A DNA stretch of 64,000 nucleotides from Citrobacter rodentium NBRC 105723 = DSM 16636 (GCF_021278985.1 NZ_CP082833.1:5084001-5148000), one strand, 5' to 3'; counted from the first letter of the stretch, positions 7,738 to 17,682 are shown. The notes: a model not told the origin generated them from the letters alone. Numbers and translations are program-made.

Positions 7738-10373
7738 TTGTTTTCTCCAGCTTTGGGCGGCAACGGTGAGAAATACCCGACGATTAATACCAGGACAGCC
7801 ACGCCGATAAACGCCACCGCGCGCGCAAGCCCGCCGCCGCCCGCGCTGTCCACCAGCATCAGTTTCGCAATAACCATGCCCAATAATACCGCCCCACCAA
7901 GCCATTCAGGGCGTGAGCGACGCTGAGTCGCTCGCAGCATCACCACCAGAGCCACCAGCGTCCAGAACAGCGCGAAGCAGGTCTGAACGAGCCTTGAGTG
8001 CCATAGTGCCTGCGTCGTCCATGCGACCTCCCCGTAGCAGGCCAGCGCACGCAGCAACGCGCCGTTCAGCCACCAGAAACCCAGCGCCATCAGCGCGATC
8101 GCAGGCCAGGGTTGCCAAACCGATAGCTGCACCGGGAAATAGCGCTGCGTAGCGCGGTACAACACTACCAGCCCCAGCAACGCGAAGGCGGCGCCTTCCT
8201 CCAGTGGATTCACCAGTGGAAGGAAGGTCTGACGATATACCACACCATCCTGAACATTTGTCAGCGCCAGCAGACATACCAGCGCCGCTGCTAACGGAAC
8301 CATTGCCTGCACCGAATACAACGCAGGCCAGACCTTAAACGGCCAGATCCGGCGACGCACCATTGCGCTAATAAGCATAATTAACAGGCCGCCTGCCGCC
8401 ATCAGCAGGCCGCTTTTCCACGCCGTCATCCCCCACGGCAGGTCGCGGACGAACCAGAACAGTTCCATTGCCAGCGCCAGCATCGTCATCCATAACAGAG
8501 AGAGATGCAAAAGCCTGGAAATGCGCGGCGCCAGGGCCGCATCGTCCCGGCGCAGCAGTATCAACGCAGCGGGTAAAGCCAGGCACCACACCAGATTCTG
8601 CCAGCCGCCAGTGAAAATCGCCTGTTGCGAAATTTGTTGCAGCAGCACCATCAGCATCATCGGCCACAGCAGCCATTTACTGGCGTCAAGTTCCCGCCAG
8701 GCCAGGCGTAAACCCGCCTGTCGCCAGCCCCAGACCGATACCGCCATCAGCGCCAGCACACCGGACAGCACCCAGGCGTCCTTACTGAACATCAGTTGCG
8801 ATGCGCCTGTCAGCGCGACCATCCAGAACAGTAAACCGCCTGCCAGTAATACCCGGCTTCCTCGCAGGATAATCTGACGCCACAGCCACGCACCTGCCAG
8901 CCAGCACAGGCTGAGCACTGCGAATATCAGCATCAGGCTGAGCGCGGTCGTATCACCGATCAGCGCCCACAGCGCGCTGACGAACGCCAGCACCAGCAGC
9001 GCGGTGCCGCTGTAGCTCATGCTTCGCTGCTGCTGTTGAACGCCCAACCACAAAATGCCCAGCCCTTCCAGCGCCCATGCCATCGCCGTCCAGCGCGCCG
9101 ACAGGGCCAACGGGATAGCCAGCGTGGTAAACGCGCCGCCCAGCGCCAGCGCCGCCAGCACCAGCGGTCTGCCCGCCGAAGGATAACGACGCAATGCCAG
9201 CCAGGCTAACGCAAGATAACCCCCTCCATAGCCCAGCGCGCTGAGCGCCGGACCGTACGCCCAGTGGAGGGTCATCGCATACTGCATCCCAAAACCGATT
9301 AACGGCGGCGCAAACAGCAGCACGCCGTCGATAATCTGTTTGTTTTTCTCCTGCGCCCGTAGCGACAGCGCCACGCTCAGCACGCCGAAAATCAGGATAT
9401 TCGCGACCAGGAAAAGCTGACAGTTAAGGTAATACGCAGGCTGATAGTCATCCATTCCCCACAGGCCGCCCACACCAAAGGTAAAGAGCAGGCCAAGCAG
9501 GTTCAGCTCGCGCCAGTGCTGCCAGATACTGATAACGAGAATGCCGGCAGAAAGCAGCAGATAGAAAGAAAACAGCGCTATATAGTTGCCGCTGCCGTCA
9601 GAGAGCAGCAACGGCGCGAGATAACCGCCGAGGCTTGCCAGCATCGCCAGACTGAGCGCTTTTTGCAGAATCGCCAGCACGACGCTCGCCGCGCAAATAG
9701 CGAGTAGCAGCGCAAAAGCCAGCGTCATCGGCAGCATTTGCCAGAGCCGGAACGCGCCAAAGACGGTGAGATAGAGCACGCCTGTCGCCCCGCCCTGCAA
9801 AATCAGCGCATAAACCGGCTGCTTATGCCGCAATCGCCAGCCAACGCCGAGCAGGACAATGGCAAACAGCGCGGTAGCCGCCAGCCGCAGCTCAAGCGGG
9901 AACAGGGAATGTTCAACCGTATAGCGCAGGAGGAAAGAAAGACCGAGGAACAACAACAGAATCCCGAGCTTCGCCAGCGGATTGCCCTGCATAAACCAGC
10001 GCGCCAGCGAGGTTATCACGCCGCCAAAAGCGGAGGGCTGCTTTTCCGCTGCCCGCGTGGGCGTCGGGAGCGGGGCGCGTTTTGCCGCTTCCGGCGGACG
10101 GTGCGCCTCCCAGGAAGTTGTCGGTTCAGGCGTAGCCTGTGCAACAGATCCGCGCTTCACGAACGTTTCAGCCGACTGCACTGGCATCTGCGCTGCCGGG
10201 ACGTCCTTAGGTTTCCCGATACCCTGCTGCTCCAGCTCTTCCACCCGGCGGCGAAGTCCGGCAAGTTCAGCACGGGTTGCCGAACTACGGTTAAAGGCGA
10301 CAATGGCCAGAGCTGGTGCTACCACCAGCGCGAACAACAAAACGATGCAGCCCAGGATTAAAAGGTCGTCCAT
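7734..10373 (-). CDS. DUF2339 family large polytopic membrane protein
   Basis: An 879-residue protein. It has an N-terminal membrane helix, a short predicted coiled coil (A-E-L-A-G-L-R-R-R-V-E-E-L-E-Q-Q, about residues 35-50) and a Pro/Ala-rich linker to about 125. Roughly two dozen hydrophobic helices fill the rest. It shows no recognisable catalytic motif. It starts 106 bp after malZ in the same direction, so read-through from malZ is possible, and it is coupled to DUF3999 by a 4-nt overlap. The function of the DUF2339 family is unknown. The gene is absent here in E. coli K-12. Confidence 0.85.
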   Translation of the reverse strand: MDDLLILGCIVLLFALVVAPALAIVAFNRSSATRAELAGLRRRVEELEQQGIGKPKDVPAAQMPVQSAETFVKRGSVAQATPEPTTSWEAHRPPEAAKRAPLPTPTRAAEKQPSAFGGVITSLARWFMQGNPLAKLGILLLFLGLSFLLRYTVEHSLFPLELRLAATALFAIVLLGVGWRLRHKQPVYALILQGGATGVLYLTVFGAFRLWQMLPMTLAFALLLAICAASVVLAILQKALSLAMLASLGGYLAPLLLSDGSGNYIALFSFYLLLSAGILVISIWQHWRELNLLGLLFTFGVGGLWGMDDYQPAYYLNCQLFLVANILIFGVLSVALSLRAQEKNKQIIDGVLLFAPPLIGFGMQYAMTLHWAYGPALSALGYGGGYLALAWLALRRYPSAGRPLVLAALALGGAFTTLAIPLALSARWTAMAWALEGLGILWLGVQQQQRSMSYSGTALLVLAFVSALWALIGDTTALSLMLIFAVLSLCWLAGAWLWRQIILRGSRVLLAGGLLFWMVALTGASQLMFSKDAWVLSGVLALMAVSVWGWRQAGLRLAWRELDASKWLLWPMMLMVLLQQISQQAIFTGGWQNLVWCLALPAALILLRRDDAALAPRISRLLHLSLLWMTMLALAMELFWFVRDLPWGMTAWKSGLLMAAGGLLIMLISAMVRRRIWPFKVWPALYSVQAMVPLAAALVCLLALTNVQDGVVYRQTFLPLVNPLEEGAAFALLGLVVLYRATQRYFPVQLSVWQPWPAIALMALGFWWLNGALLRALACYGEVAWTTQALWHSRLVQTCFALFWTLVALVVMLRATQRRSRPEWLGGAVLLGMVIAKLMLVDSAGGGGLARAVAFIGVAVLVLIVGYFSPLPPKAGENK

Positions 10374-10479
10374 GTATTCACCTTCACTGTACGGGATCGC
10401 CTAAGATTGACACAATTTGTCACATTCACGCTATCCCTGAAGGTGAAAAAGTCAGCCGCTGGCTTTCAGTGGGTATAAG

Positions 10480-12297
10480 TTAATGACCGAACCAGACGGC
10501 GGCGGATATCGCCGGTAAAGTCAACACGCCATCCTGCAAATCGGCCTTCCCCTCTTTTAGTTGCCAGGTTTTGACGTTCAGCAACGGCGATGCCGGCAGG
10601 ACCACTTCGCAGGCCTCTCCGCGATTGATTGCCACCAGCACGCGCTGCTGGTTATAAACGCGCAAAAACACCACTACGTTATCTTCCGCGTAAATCACCT
10701 GGCACCCGCCGTAGCGCAGCTCCTGGCTGCGCTGGCGCAGTTTCGCCATACGCTGATAGAGAGCAAACAGCGCGGCGTCCTGTTTTTCCGCCTGCCACGG
10801 GAAAGTCTTACGGCAGAACGGATCGTTATTACCGTCCAGCCCTACCTCATCGCCGTAGTAGATGCAGGGCACGCCCGGCCAGCTGAACAGCCAGACCACC
10901 GCCAGCGGCAGACGAGCGACATCTTTGCCGAGCAGCGACTTAAAGCGCGCGGTATCGTGGCTGTCAAGCTGGTTGAACATCCGTAGCTGCTGCTGGTGCG
11001 ACAGCCCGGCTCGGTAATTATCCATCCACGCCATACAGCTCTGCGCGTCAATCTGCTGCGGATCGTAAGAGATATCGGTATTGGCGAGGAATCCCCACAG
11101 CGGAAAGGTGAAGCCGCGATAGTTCATCGCCGCGTCTTCGGCATCCGCTTGTAGCCACTGACGGGCGTCGCCAAAGTGCTCGCCGACGATATAGGCTTGC
11201 GGCTGCGTTTCTTTCACCGCCTGGGTAATACCGGCGACATGGCGAAGATTATTGCGCGCGCCGCCGCCCTCGCCCAGCATATGCACCACGTCGAGCCGCC
11301 AGCCGTCCATGTTCCACGGCGCTTTCAGCCAGTGGCGCACAATGCTGTCTTCACCGCGGTAGATTTCATTGACCAGGCCGTCGGACTGGTAATCCAGCTT
11401 CGGCAGGCTGGGATAGCCCAGCCAGTCCAGCGCCACGCCTTCGGCAGAAAAACTGTACCAGTCGCGCCACGGCGACTCCGGATTGTGGCACGCGCCGCCG
11501 GTTCCCCGGTTATGGCGGTCAAACCACGCGTGGGAATCGCCGCTGTGGTTAAACACGCCGTCCAGCACCAGACGCATCCCCCGTTGCCGGGTGTTATGCC
11601 GCAAGCGCATCAGCGCCGCATCGCCGCCAAACTGCGGGTCTACGTGGCGATAATCTTCGGTGTCATATTTATGCACGCTCGGCGCGACAAATACCGGGTT
11701 CAGGTACAGCGCCGTTACGCCAAGTTTTTTCAGATACGGCAGTTTTTCACTGATCCCGTCGAGATCGCCGCCGTAGAAGGTCGATCCGCCCGCCTGCGCG
11801 CTCAGCGGATCGTCCCAGTCGCGCAGGATTACCTCCCGCCCGGCCGCGTGATGAAAATAGACCTTATCCTGCTGCTCCTCGCGCGGCTCGCTGCGGGCAA
11901 AGCGATCGGGAAAGATCTGATAGAAGATTTGATCGGCCACCCACTGCGGTCCGTTATCCGGCACATCAACAGCGAACTGTTCCAGACGCGCGGGGGGAAA
12001 AGGGCTGAATCCCTGCGGCGTAAACCAGCGCTGGCGGTCGTGCCACAGCAGCTTAAAGCTGTAGCGGCGGCGCGGCTGGCCGCCGGAAAGATCGACAACC
12101 GCGCGCCACGCGGTGATGCCAGGATACGGCTGGCTGCGCAGCTTGCGCATGACCAGCGACGTTTCTTCATTGTCATGTTCCGCACGCAGCGTCACGCCCT
12201 GCGGCGGGTTTTCTCCGCTCAGCCAGAGCGTTATGGAGAGCTTATCCTTGTTTTGCTTAACAAATGGGGCAACCGGAAGGTGCCAGGCGTTCAACAT
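10480..12297 (-). CDS. malZ: Maltodextrin glucosidase MalZ
   Basis: A 605-residue GH13 enzyme that releases glucose from the reducing end of short maltodextrins in the cytoplasm. An N-terminal beta domain (to about 120) precedes the (beta/alpha)8 barrel with L-D-G-V-F-N-H-S-G, the nucleophile segment G-W-R-L-D-V-V-H-M, the acid/base segment V-G-E-H-F-G-D and the L-D-S-H-D-T-A-R segment. A GTG lies one codon upstream, but the ATG at 12297 has AGGGG 7 nt away and gives the M-L-N-A-W start of E. coli MalZ. Likely MalT-activated. Confidence 0.97.
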   Translation of the reverse strand: MLNAWHLPVAPFVKQNKDKLSITLWLSGENPPQGVTLRAEHDNEETSLVMRKLRSQPYPGITAWRAVVDLSGGQPRRRYSFKLLWHDRQRWFTPQGFSPFPPARLEQFAVDVPDNGPQWVADQIFYQIFPDRFARSEPREEQQDKVYFHHAAGREVILRDWDDPLSAQAGGSTFYGGDLDGISEKLPYLKKLGVTALYLNPVFVAPSVHKYDTEDYRHVDPQFGGDAALMRLRHNTRQRGMRLVLDGVFNHSGDSHAWFDRHNRGTGGACHNPESPWRDWYSFSAEGVALDWLGYPSLPKLDYQSDGLVNEIYRGEDSIVRHWLKAPWNMDGWRLDVVHMLGEGGGARNNLRHVAGITQAVKETQPQAYIVGEHFGDARQWLQADAEDAAMNYRGFTFPLWGFLANTDISYDPQQIDAQSCMAWMDNYRAGLSHQQQLRMFNQLDSHDTARFKSLLGKDVARLPLAVVWLFSWPGVPCIYYGDEVGLDGNNDPFCRKTFPWQAEKQDAALFALYQRMAKLRQRSQELRYGGCQVIYAEDNVVVFLRVYNQQRVLVAINRGEACEVVLPASPLLNVKTWQLKEGKADLQDGVLTLPAISAAVWFGH

Positions 12298-12375
12298 CAC
12301 AAATCCCCTTTGATGAAAATGCGCTCACCTTGCCACAGCAGTTTACAGGATAACTCATCATCAGAAGGTTTATTG

Positions 12376-12398
12376 GGGGAGGAGTCCGGGGGAGGATA
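12376..12398 (+). promoter_or_regulatory. Putative pair of MalT boxes upstream of malZ
   Basis: Two direct repeats, GGGGAGGAGT (12376-12385) and GGGGAGGATA (12389-12398), match the MalT consensus GGGGA(T/G)GAGG at 9 and 8 of 10 positions. They are 13 bp apart and about 80-100 bp before the malZ start. MalT controls malZ in E. coli. The assignment here is by pattern only. Confidence 0.5.
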
Positions 12399-12410
12399 TT
12401 GTTTCGCCAT

Positions 12411-12466
12411 TGCCGGATGGCGATGCTGACGCATCTTATCCGGCCTGCAAATGTTTGCAGGCCGGA
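12411..12466. repeat. Single REP element with adjoining perfect palindrome
   Basis: A REP core (GCCGGATGGCGATGCTGACG ... CTTATCCGGCC) runs into the palindrome CCGGCCTGCAAA/TTTGCAGGCCGG at about 12440-12465. It lies just after the proY stop (transcription is leftwards) and before malZ, so it probably protects or attenuates the proY transcript end. Confidence 0.75.
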
Positions 12467-12473
12467 GACACCG

Positions 12474-13841
12474 TTACTGCGCCAGCTGGCGGTCGTGACG
12501 ACGCTTAAACATCCAGCCAATCAGCAGCAGGACAATCCATGCGAAACCGACGTACAGCGAAATGCGGGTATCCGGATGGTAGCCAATCAGCCCGATGATA
12601 AACACCAGGAAAATCAGCCCCACAACGGTTGTCGCCACGCCGCCCGGCACCTTAAATTTCAGCGCCCTGACCTCTTCCGGCGGCAGACGGCGGCGGAAGG
12701 CAATTTGCGACAGCAGGATCATAATCCACACCCACACCGTCGCGAAGGTGGCCAGCGAGGCGATCACCAGGAAGACATTTTCCGGCATGATGTAGTTGAG
12801 ATAAACGGCAAACAGCAGCGCGATGGTCATCACCAGCACCGTCACCCACGGAATACCGCGACGCGATGTTTTAGCGAACACCTTCGGCGCGCTGCCCTGC
12901 TCCGCCATGCCGTGCAGCATCCGGCCGACGCCAAACACGTCGGAGTTAATCGCCGACAGCGAAGCGGTAAGCACCACAAAGTTCAGAATACTGGCGGCAA
13001 AGGTAATGCCCATATGCTGGAAGGTCAGGACAAACGGGCTACCGTTGGTGCCCACCTGATTCCACGGGTAAATAGACATAATGACGAACAGAGTACCCAC
13101 GTAGAACACCAGAATACGCATCGGCACCGAGTTAATCGCGCGCGGGATCGATTTCTCCGGGTCTTTCGCCTCCCCGGCGGTAATGCCGATGATTTCAATC
13201 CCGCCGTAGGCGAACATCACCATCTGTAGCGACATCACCATCCCCAGCCAGCCGTTGCTGAAGAAACCGCCGTTACTCCACAGGTTATGGATGCCCGTCG
13301 GCTGGCCGCCGTTGCCAATTCCCCAGATGATGATGCCGAAACCGGCGACAATCATGATGATAATGGTGGCGACTTTAAAGAAGGAGAACCAGAATTCCAG
13401 TTCGCCGAATACCTTCACGCTCATCAGGTTGATGGCGCAGATCAGCAGCACCACGCTGAGCACCCAAATCCAGTGCGGCACCGCCGGAAACCAGACGCCC
13501 ATATAGATGCCGAATGCGGTAACGTCGGCGATAGCGACAATCAGAATTTCAAAACAGTAGGTCCAGCCGGTGATGTAGCCCGCCAGGGGGCCGAGGTTTT
13601 CCTGCGCATAGCGCGAAAAGGAGCTGGCGGCAGGGTTGTGTACAGACATTTCACCCAACGCGCGCATAATGATATACGCCGCGACCCCGCCAATAATGTA
13701 CGCCAGCAACACGCTTGGCCCCGCCATTTTGATGGCGTCCGCCGAGCCGTAAAACAGCCCGGTGCCAATTGCTGAACCCAGCGCCATAAAGCGAATGTGC
13801 CGGGTGCTTAGCCCACGCTTTAGCTTGTTATTACTTTCCAT
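12474..13841 (-). CDS. proY: APC-family amino acid permease ProY
   Basis: A 455-residue inner-membrane permease of the amino acid transporter family with about 12 helices. The N-terminus M-E-S-N-N-K-L-K-R-G-L and the first helix R-F-M-A-L-G-S-A-I-G-T-G-L-F are those of ProY, described as a cryptic proline-specific permease. The start was placed at the ATG at 13841, preceded by AGGA at a good distance. A longer reading to 13901 would overlap the brnQ terminator and is rejected. It follows brnQ in the same direction, as in E. coli. Confidence 0.95.
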   Translation of the reverse strand: MESNNKLKRGLSTRHIRFMALGSAIGTGLFYGSADAIKMAGPSVLLAYIIGGVAAYIIMRALGEMSVHNPAASSFSRYAQENLGPLAGYITGWTYCFEILIVAIADVTAFGIYMGVWFPAVPHWIWVLSVVLLICAINLMSVKVFGELEFWFSFFKVATIIIMIVAGFGIIIWGIGNGGQPTGIHNLWSNGGFFSNGWLGMVMSLQMVMFAYGGIEIIGITAGEAKDPEKSIPRAINSVPMRILVFYVGTLFVIMSIYPWNQVGTNGSPFVLTFQHMGITFAASILNFVVLTASLSAINSDVFGVGRMLHGMAEQGSAPKVFAKTSRRGIPWVTVLVMTIALLFAVYLNYIMPENVFLVIASLATFATVWVWIMILLSQIAFRRRLPPEEVRALKFKVPGGVATTVVGLIFLVFIIGLIGYHPDTRISLYVGFAWIVLLLIGWMFKRRHDRQLAQ

Positions 13842-13865
13842 CAATTCCTGACCCATCAACACAAT

Positions 13866-13897
13866 AAAAAACCACGGGGTTAAAGATAACCCCGTGG
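13866..13897 (-). terminator. Rho-independent terminator after brnQ
   Basis: Read leftwards, a perfect 11-bp stem (CCACGGGGTTA / TAACCCCGTGG) with a 4-nt loop is followed by six T residues. It sits between the brnQ stop and the proY start, so proY is reached only by read-through or from its own promoter. Confidence 0.9.
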
Positions 13898-13919
13898 TCA
13901 AAACATACTGTCAGCAATC

Positions 13920-15239
13920 TTAGTGAGCGCCGGAGGTCACCTGCCGACCCGCGGCGCGATCCCAGATAATCGCCAGGACCACTATCACGACGGTGGGAAT
14001 TAACCACGCCAGCCCCTGCTCCGCCAGCGGTAAACGCTGCGTCCAGGCCGGTAACACGTCGCCGATTGCCGATGCTTTAATCCCGTCAAGGATACCAAAA
14101 AGCAGGCTGATAAACATCGCCGGTGCGATAACGCGGGACGAATTATGCCACCATGAGCGGGTAAAACTTAATACCACCAGTGCGATACACGGCGGATAAA
14201 TCGCCGTCAGCACCGGGATAGAGATCTGGATCAGGTGACTCAGCCCCAGGTTGGAAACCACCATTGAGAACCCGCCGAGGATAAACACCAGCGAGCGATA
14301 AGAGAGCGGTACGTACTGCGCGAAAAACTCCGCGCAGGCGCAGGTCAGGCCGACCGCCGTCACCAGGCAGGCGATGAAGATCAGCGCCGCCAGCAGCAGG
14401 CTGCCCGCCCCGCCAAAGGTGTGCTGCACGTAAGCGTGGAGGATCGCCGCGCCGTTAACGGACTGATCGACCAGCGTCGCGCTATCTGAACCCAGACGGA
14501 ACAGCGCCAGATAGAGCAGCGTCAGGCCAACGCCCGCCATCAGACCCGCCCAGACGGTATAACGGGTCAGCAGACGTGACTCGGTCACGCCGCGAGAACG
14601 CGCGGCGTTAACAATCACGATCCCAAACACCATCGCGCCCAGCGTATCCATCGTCAGATAGCCGTTGACAAAGCCGTTGGAGAACGCCGCGTTTTCATAA
14701 GCTTCCATCGCGTGGCTGATCGGTCCCGCCGGCCAGATAATGGCGGCCACGGACAGTACGATCAGGGCGATAATTTTCAGCGGCGCCAGGAAGTTGCCGA
14801 CGGTATCCAGTAATTTGCCCGGATAGAGCGACACCAGAATGACCAGCGCAAAGTAGATCACGCTGTAGATAAACAGCGGCATGGCCGAGTCGCCGGTCAG
14901 CGGGGCGATGCCCACTTCAAAGGAGACGGTGGCGGTACGCGGCGTGGCGAACAGCGGCCCGACCGCCAGATAGCAGACGGTCGCCAGCAGGACGCCCGCC
15001 ACTTTACCAATCGGGGTGCTCAGGCTGTCCACGCCGCCGCCGACTTTCGCCAGCGCCACCACGGTTAGTACCGGCAGGCCCACCGCGGTAATCAGAAAGC
15101 CGAAAGCCGCAGTCCAGACGTGCTCGCCCGCCTGCAGACCGACCATTGGTGGAAAGATAATGTTTCCTGCGCCGACAAACAGCGCAAAAGTCATAAAGCC
15201 AAGGGCGATAATATCGCGCGATTTCAACTGATGGGTCAT
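13920..15239 (-). CDS. brnQ: Branched-chain amino acid transporter BrnQ (LIV-II)
   Basis: A 439-residue sodium-coupled carrier for leucine, isoleucine and valine in the inner membrane. It matches the BrnQ family from end to end, with the N-terminal R-D-I-I-A-L-G-F-M-T-F-A-L-F-V-G-A-G-N-I-I-F-P segment split over the first helix and about 12 hydrophobic segments in all. It is monocistronic judging from the strong terminator that follows. Confidence 0.97.
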   Translation of the reverse strand: MTHQLKSRDIIALGFMTFALFVGAGNIIFPPMVGLQAGEHVWTAAFGFLITAVGLPVLTVVALAKVGGGVDSLSTPIGKVAGVLLATVCYLAVGPLFATPRTATVSFEVGIAPLTGDSAMPLFIYSVIYFALVILVSLYPGKLLDTVGNFLAPLKIIALIVLSVAAIIWPAGPISHAMEAYENAAFSNGFVNGYLTMDTLGAMVFGIVIVNAARSRGVTESRLLTRYTVWAGLMAGVGLTLLYLALFRLGSDSATLVDQSVNGAAILHAYVQHTFGGAGSLLLAALIFIACLVTAVGLTCACAEFFAQYVPLSYRSLVFILGGFSMVVSNLGLSHLIQISIPVLTAIYPPCIALVVLSFTRSWWHNSSRVIAPAMFISLLFGILDGIKASAIGDVLPAWTQRLPLAEQGLAWLIPTVVIVVLAIIWDRAAGRQVTSGAH

Positions 15240-15590
15240 AAAACTTACGGCCTGTGGATGTGGTGTTAATTAAATGAAAATTTTTGCCTGTCCCTGTGGG
15301 AATATATTGCGGCTTTATTAAGCAATTCCAGCGGGATATGCTCCCCGACTGGCGCGGCGAAGAATAGTTTTTCGATTTACCGCCTCAATGCAGTCGCTCT
15401 GACAGCATCCGGGGCGCAATTTAAACGCTTATAACGTTTTAAAGCAAGGAGCGTTCTAAAAACTGGAACATTATAGCGATATAAGAATTCAGATTAGTAT
15501 AAAAAACCACTTTAAAGAAAAAGTCATAGCTTATCATGCGAACAAAAAACAACCAACCGCAGCGCTATTTAGCGAAGCGTAGTTGACTGC
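15240..15590. other. Intergenic region between phoR and brnQ
   Basis: About 350 bp without a credible gene. It is AT-rich in the 15420-15590 part. It must hold the leftward brnQ promoter and leader. I see no REP, no tRNA and no clear regulatory box. Confidence 0.6.
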
Positions 15591-15621
15591 AAACAAAATA
15601 AGCCAGCATTCGCTGGCTTAT
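15591..15621. terminator. Hairpin immediately downstream of phoR
   Basis: A perfect 10-bp stem (ATAAGCCAGC / GCTGGCTTAT) with an ATTC loop lies just past the phoR stop. Read leftwards, the stem is followed by TTTTGTTT, which suits a terminator of the phoB-phoR operon. Confidence 0.75.
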
Positions 15622-15633
15622 GGCAATATTGCA

Positions 15634-16941
15634 TTACAATCGCCTGTCAGGTGGTTTTCTGGCAATTAAACGTTCCGGCAGCACAAAGCTGAAGCGCGTG
15701 CCTTTCCCCGGTTCGCTGTCGATGGTTAAGCGACTTTCATGATGATTCAGCGCATGTTTGACGATTGCCAGCCCCAGCCCGCTGCCGCCGGTTTGTCTTG
15801 AGCGCGCTTTATCGACGCGATAAAAACGTTCGGTCAGCCGCGGAAGATGCTCCGCCGCAATCCCCGGCCCGTTATCCTCAATGCTGAATTCCGCGCCGTG
15901 CGGCACCGCGCGCCAGCACACGGTGATATGGGTGCCTTCAGGCGTATGGTTGACGGCGTTATACACCAGGTTTGAAATGGCGCTACGCAACTGCTCTTCG
16001 TTACCCAGGACTTTCAGCTGATTATCGATGTCAAAGCTGAAGGTGTGCTTTTGCTGGCTGAGCGTCTGCGCTTCGCGCTCCACCATGTGCAGCATCATCG
16101 GCACATCGACCTGTTCATTAAGCAGCAATACCGGCGAGGCTTCTATCTTCGACAGGGTCAGCAACTGCTTCACCAGCCCCTCCATACGGAAAGTCTGCTC
16201 CCGCATCGTCAATAGCGCTTTCTCACGCGTGCTCCCTTCCAGCGGCTGCTCGTGCATCATTTCAAGATAGCCCTGCAACACGGTAAGCGGAGTGCGCAGC
16301 TCGTGGCTGACGTTGGCGAAGAAGTTACGTCTTGCCCCCTCAAGCTGGTGCATCTGGGTCACGTCGCGGGCAACCATCAGCAGCTGCTTGTCGGTGTAGG
16401 GCATCACGCGAATCTCCAGATGCCGCCCGGTATTGAGCACCAGATTTAACGGTCGGCTGAAATCGCGGGTTTTCAGATACTGGGTAAACTCCGGATAGCG
16501 CAGCAGGTTGAGGATGTTCTGCCCGTTATCGTCCGGCCAGCGTAAGCCCAGCAGCTGTTGCGCCAGGCCGTTACACCAGAAAATGCCGCCCTCTTCGGTG
16601 GTCAGCACCACCGCGTCCGGCAGCGATTCGGCTCCGCTGCGAAAGCGTTTGATCAAATTGCCCAGCTCGCGCCGACGCTTTTTGTTGCGCAGCTGCATCT
16701 GATGCAACCCGTACAACAGCGGCTCCCAGCTTCCGCGTCCCGGCGGCGGCGTCATGCTTCTGTCGACCCACAGCCACCAGGACAGGCGTAATAAATTCCA
16801 GAAATGCCAGATAAGCAGTCCCGTTACCGATGCCAGCAAAAACCACGGCAGGTAACCGAAAAAAGCGCTGAGGATAAAGGCCGGGATACAACACAGGATC
16901 AGTTCCAGCACCAGCCTCTTCCATGACAATCTTTCCAGCAC
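15634..16941 (-). CDS. phoR: Phosphate regulon sensor histidine kinase PhoR
   Basis: A 435-residue membrane kinase. Two N-terminal helices (about 10-45) are followed by a basic linker and a PAS domain (about 95-200). The dimerisation domain carries the phospho-acceptor His213 in F-F-A-N-V-S-H-E-L-R-T-P-L-T, and the C-terminal ATPase domain has N-L-V-Y-N-A-V-N-H-T, E-D-N-G-P-G-I and G-L-G-L-A-I-V boxes. PhoR phosphorylates PhoB when the Pst system reports low phosphate. It lies 51 bp after phoB in the same operon. Confidence 0.98.
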   Translation of the reverse strand: MLERLSWKRLVLELILCCIPAFILSAFFGYLPWFLLASVTGLLIWHFWNLLRLSWWLWVDRSMTPPPGRGSWEPLLYGLHQMQLRNKKRRRELGNLIKRFRSGAESLPDAVVLTTEEGGIFWCNGLAQQLLGLRWPDDNGQNILNLLRYPEFTQYLKTRDFSRPLNLVLNTGRHLEIRVMPYTDKQLLMVARDVTQMHQLEGARRNFFANVSHELRTPLTVLQGYLEMMHEQPLEGSTREKALLTMREQTFRMEGLVKQLLTLSKIEASPVLLLNEQVDVPMMLHMVEREAQTLSQQKHTFSFDIDNQLKVLGNEEQLRSAISNLVYNAVNHTPEGTHITVCWRAVPHGAEFSIEDNGPGIAAEHLPRLTERFYRVDKARSRQTGGSGLGLAIVKHALNHHESRLTIDSEPGKGTRFSFVLPERLIARKPPDRRL

Positions 16942-16992
16942 GCGTCACACTCCATTAAAGCCCGACAACGCAGGCCAGGCTTAGCTAGTCAT

Positions 16993-17682
16993 TCAGAAGC
17001 GGGTCGAAAAACGATACCCCGTACCACGCACCGTCTGAACCATACGATCGTGACCGCTGGTTTCCAGCGCTTTGCGCAGACGGCGAATATGCACATCGAC
17101 CGTGCGATCCTCAACGTAGACGTTGGTGCCCCAGACGTGGTTCAGCAGCTGTTCACGGCTGTAAACGCGCTCCGGATGCGTCATAAAGAAGTGCAGCAGT
17201 TTAAATTCGGTCGGTCCCATGTCGAGCGGGTTGTCGCCGGTCATCACGCGATGCGAAGTCGGGTCCAGGCTCAGCCCCTGCATCTCAATCACCTCTTCCA
17301 CCGCCATCGGTGAAATGCGGCGCATCACGGCCTTAATGCGCGCCACCAGCTCTTTCGGGGAGAAGGGTTTGGTAATATAGTCGTCCGCGCCGGTTTCCAG
17401 ACCGCGAACGCGATCCTCTTCTTCGCCTCTGGCGGTAAGCATCACCACCGGAATATCGCGGGTCATCGCTTCACGCTTCAGATGTTTAATAAACTGTAGA
17501 CCAGAACCGCCGGGCAACATCCAGTCGAGGAGGATCAGATCCGGCCAGGGTTCATTAAGTTGGTTCACCGCAGTGTCATAATCTTCGGCTTCGACAGGCT
17601 GAAAGCCATTTTGCTCGAGCACGAAGCAGACCATTTCGCGAATTGCAGCTTCATCCTCTACGACCAGAATACGTCTCGCCAT
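16993..17682 (-). CDS. phoB: Phosphate regulon response regulator PhoB
   Basis: A 229-residue OmpR-type regulator. The receiver domain (1-120) has the phospho-acceptor Asp53 in L-L-D-W-M-L-P-G-G and conserved Lys105 in the I-T-K-P-F-S-P-K-E segment. The winged-helix DNA-binding domain fills about 130-229. PhoB activates the Pho regulon, including its own operon and phoA-psiF in this window. A Pho box lies about 50 bp upstream. Confidence 0.98.
   Translation of the reverse strand: MARRILVVEDEAAIREMVCFVLEQNGFQPVEAEDYDTAVNQLNEPWPDLILLDWMLPGGSGLQFIKHLKREAMTRDIPVVMLTARGEEEDRVRGLETGADDYITKPFSPKELVARIKAVMRRISPMAVEEVIEMQGLSLDPTSHRVMTGDNPLDMGPTEFKLLHFFMTHPERVYSREQLLNHVWGTNVYVEDRTVDVHIRRLRKALETSGHDRMVQTVRGTGYRFSTRF

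Noticed and set aside
12399..13229. 276-codon open frame opposite proY
   Set aside because: His/Gln/Arg-rich product typical of antisense to a membrane protein gene; proY itself is clear.
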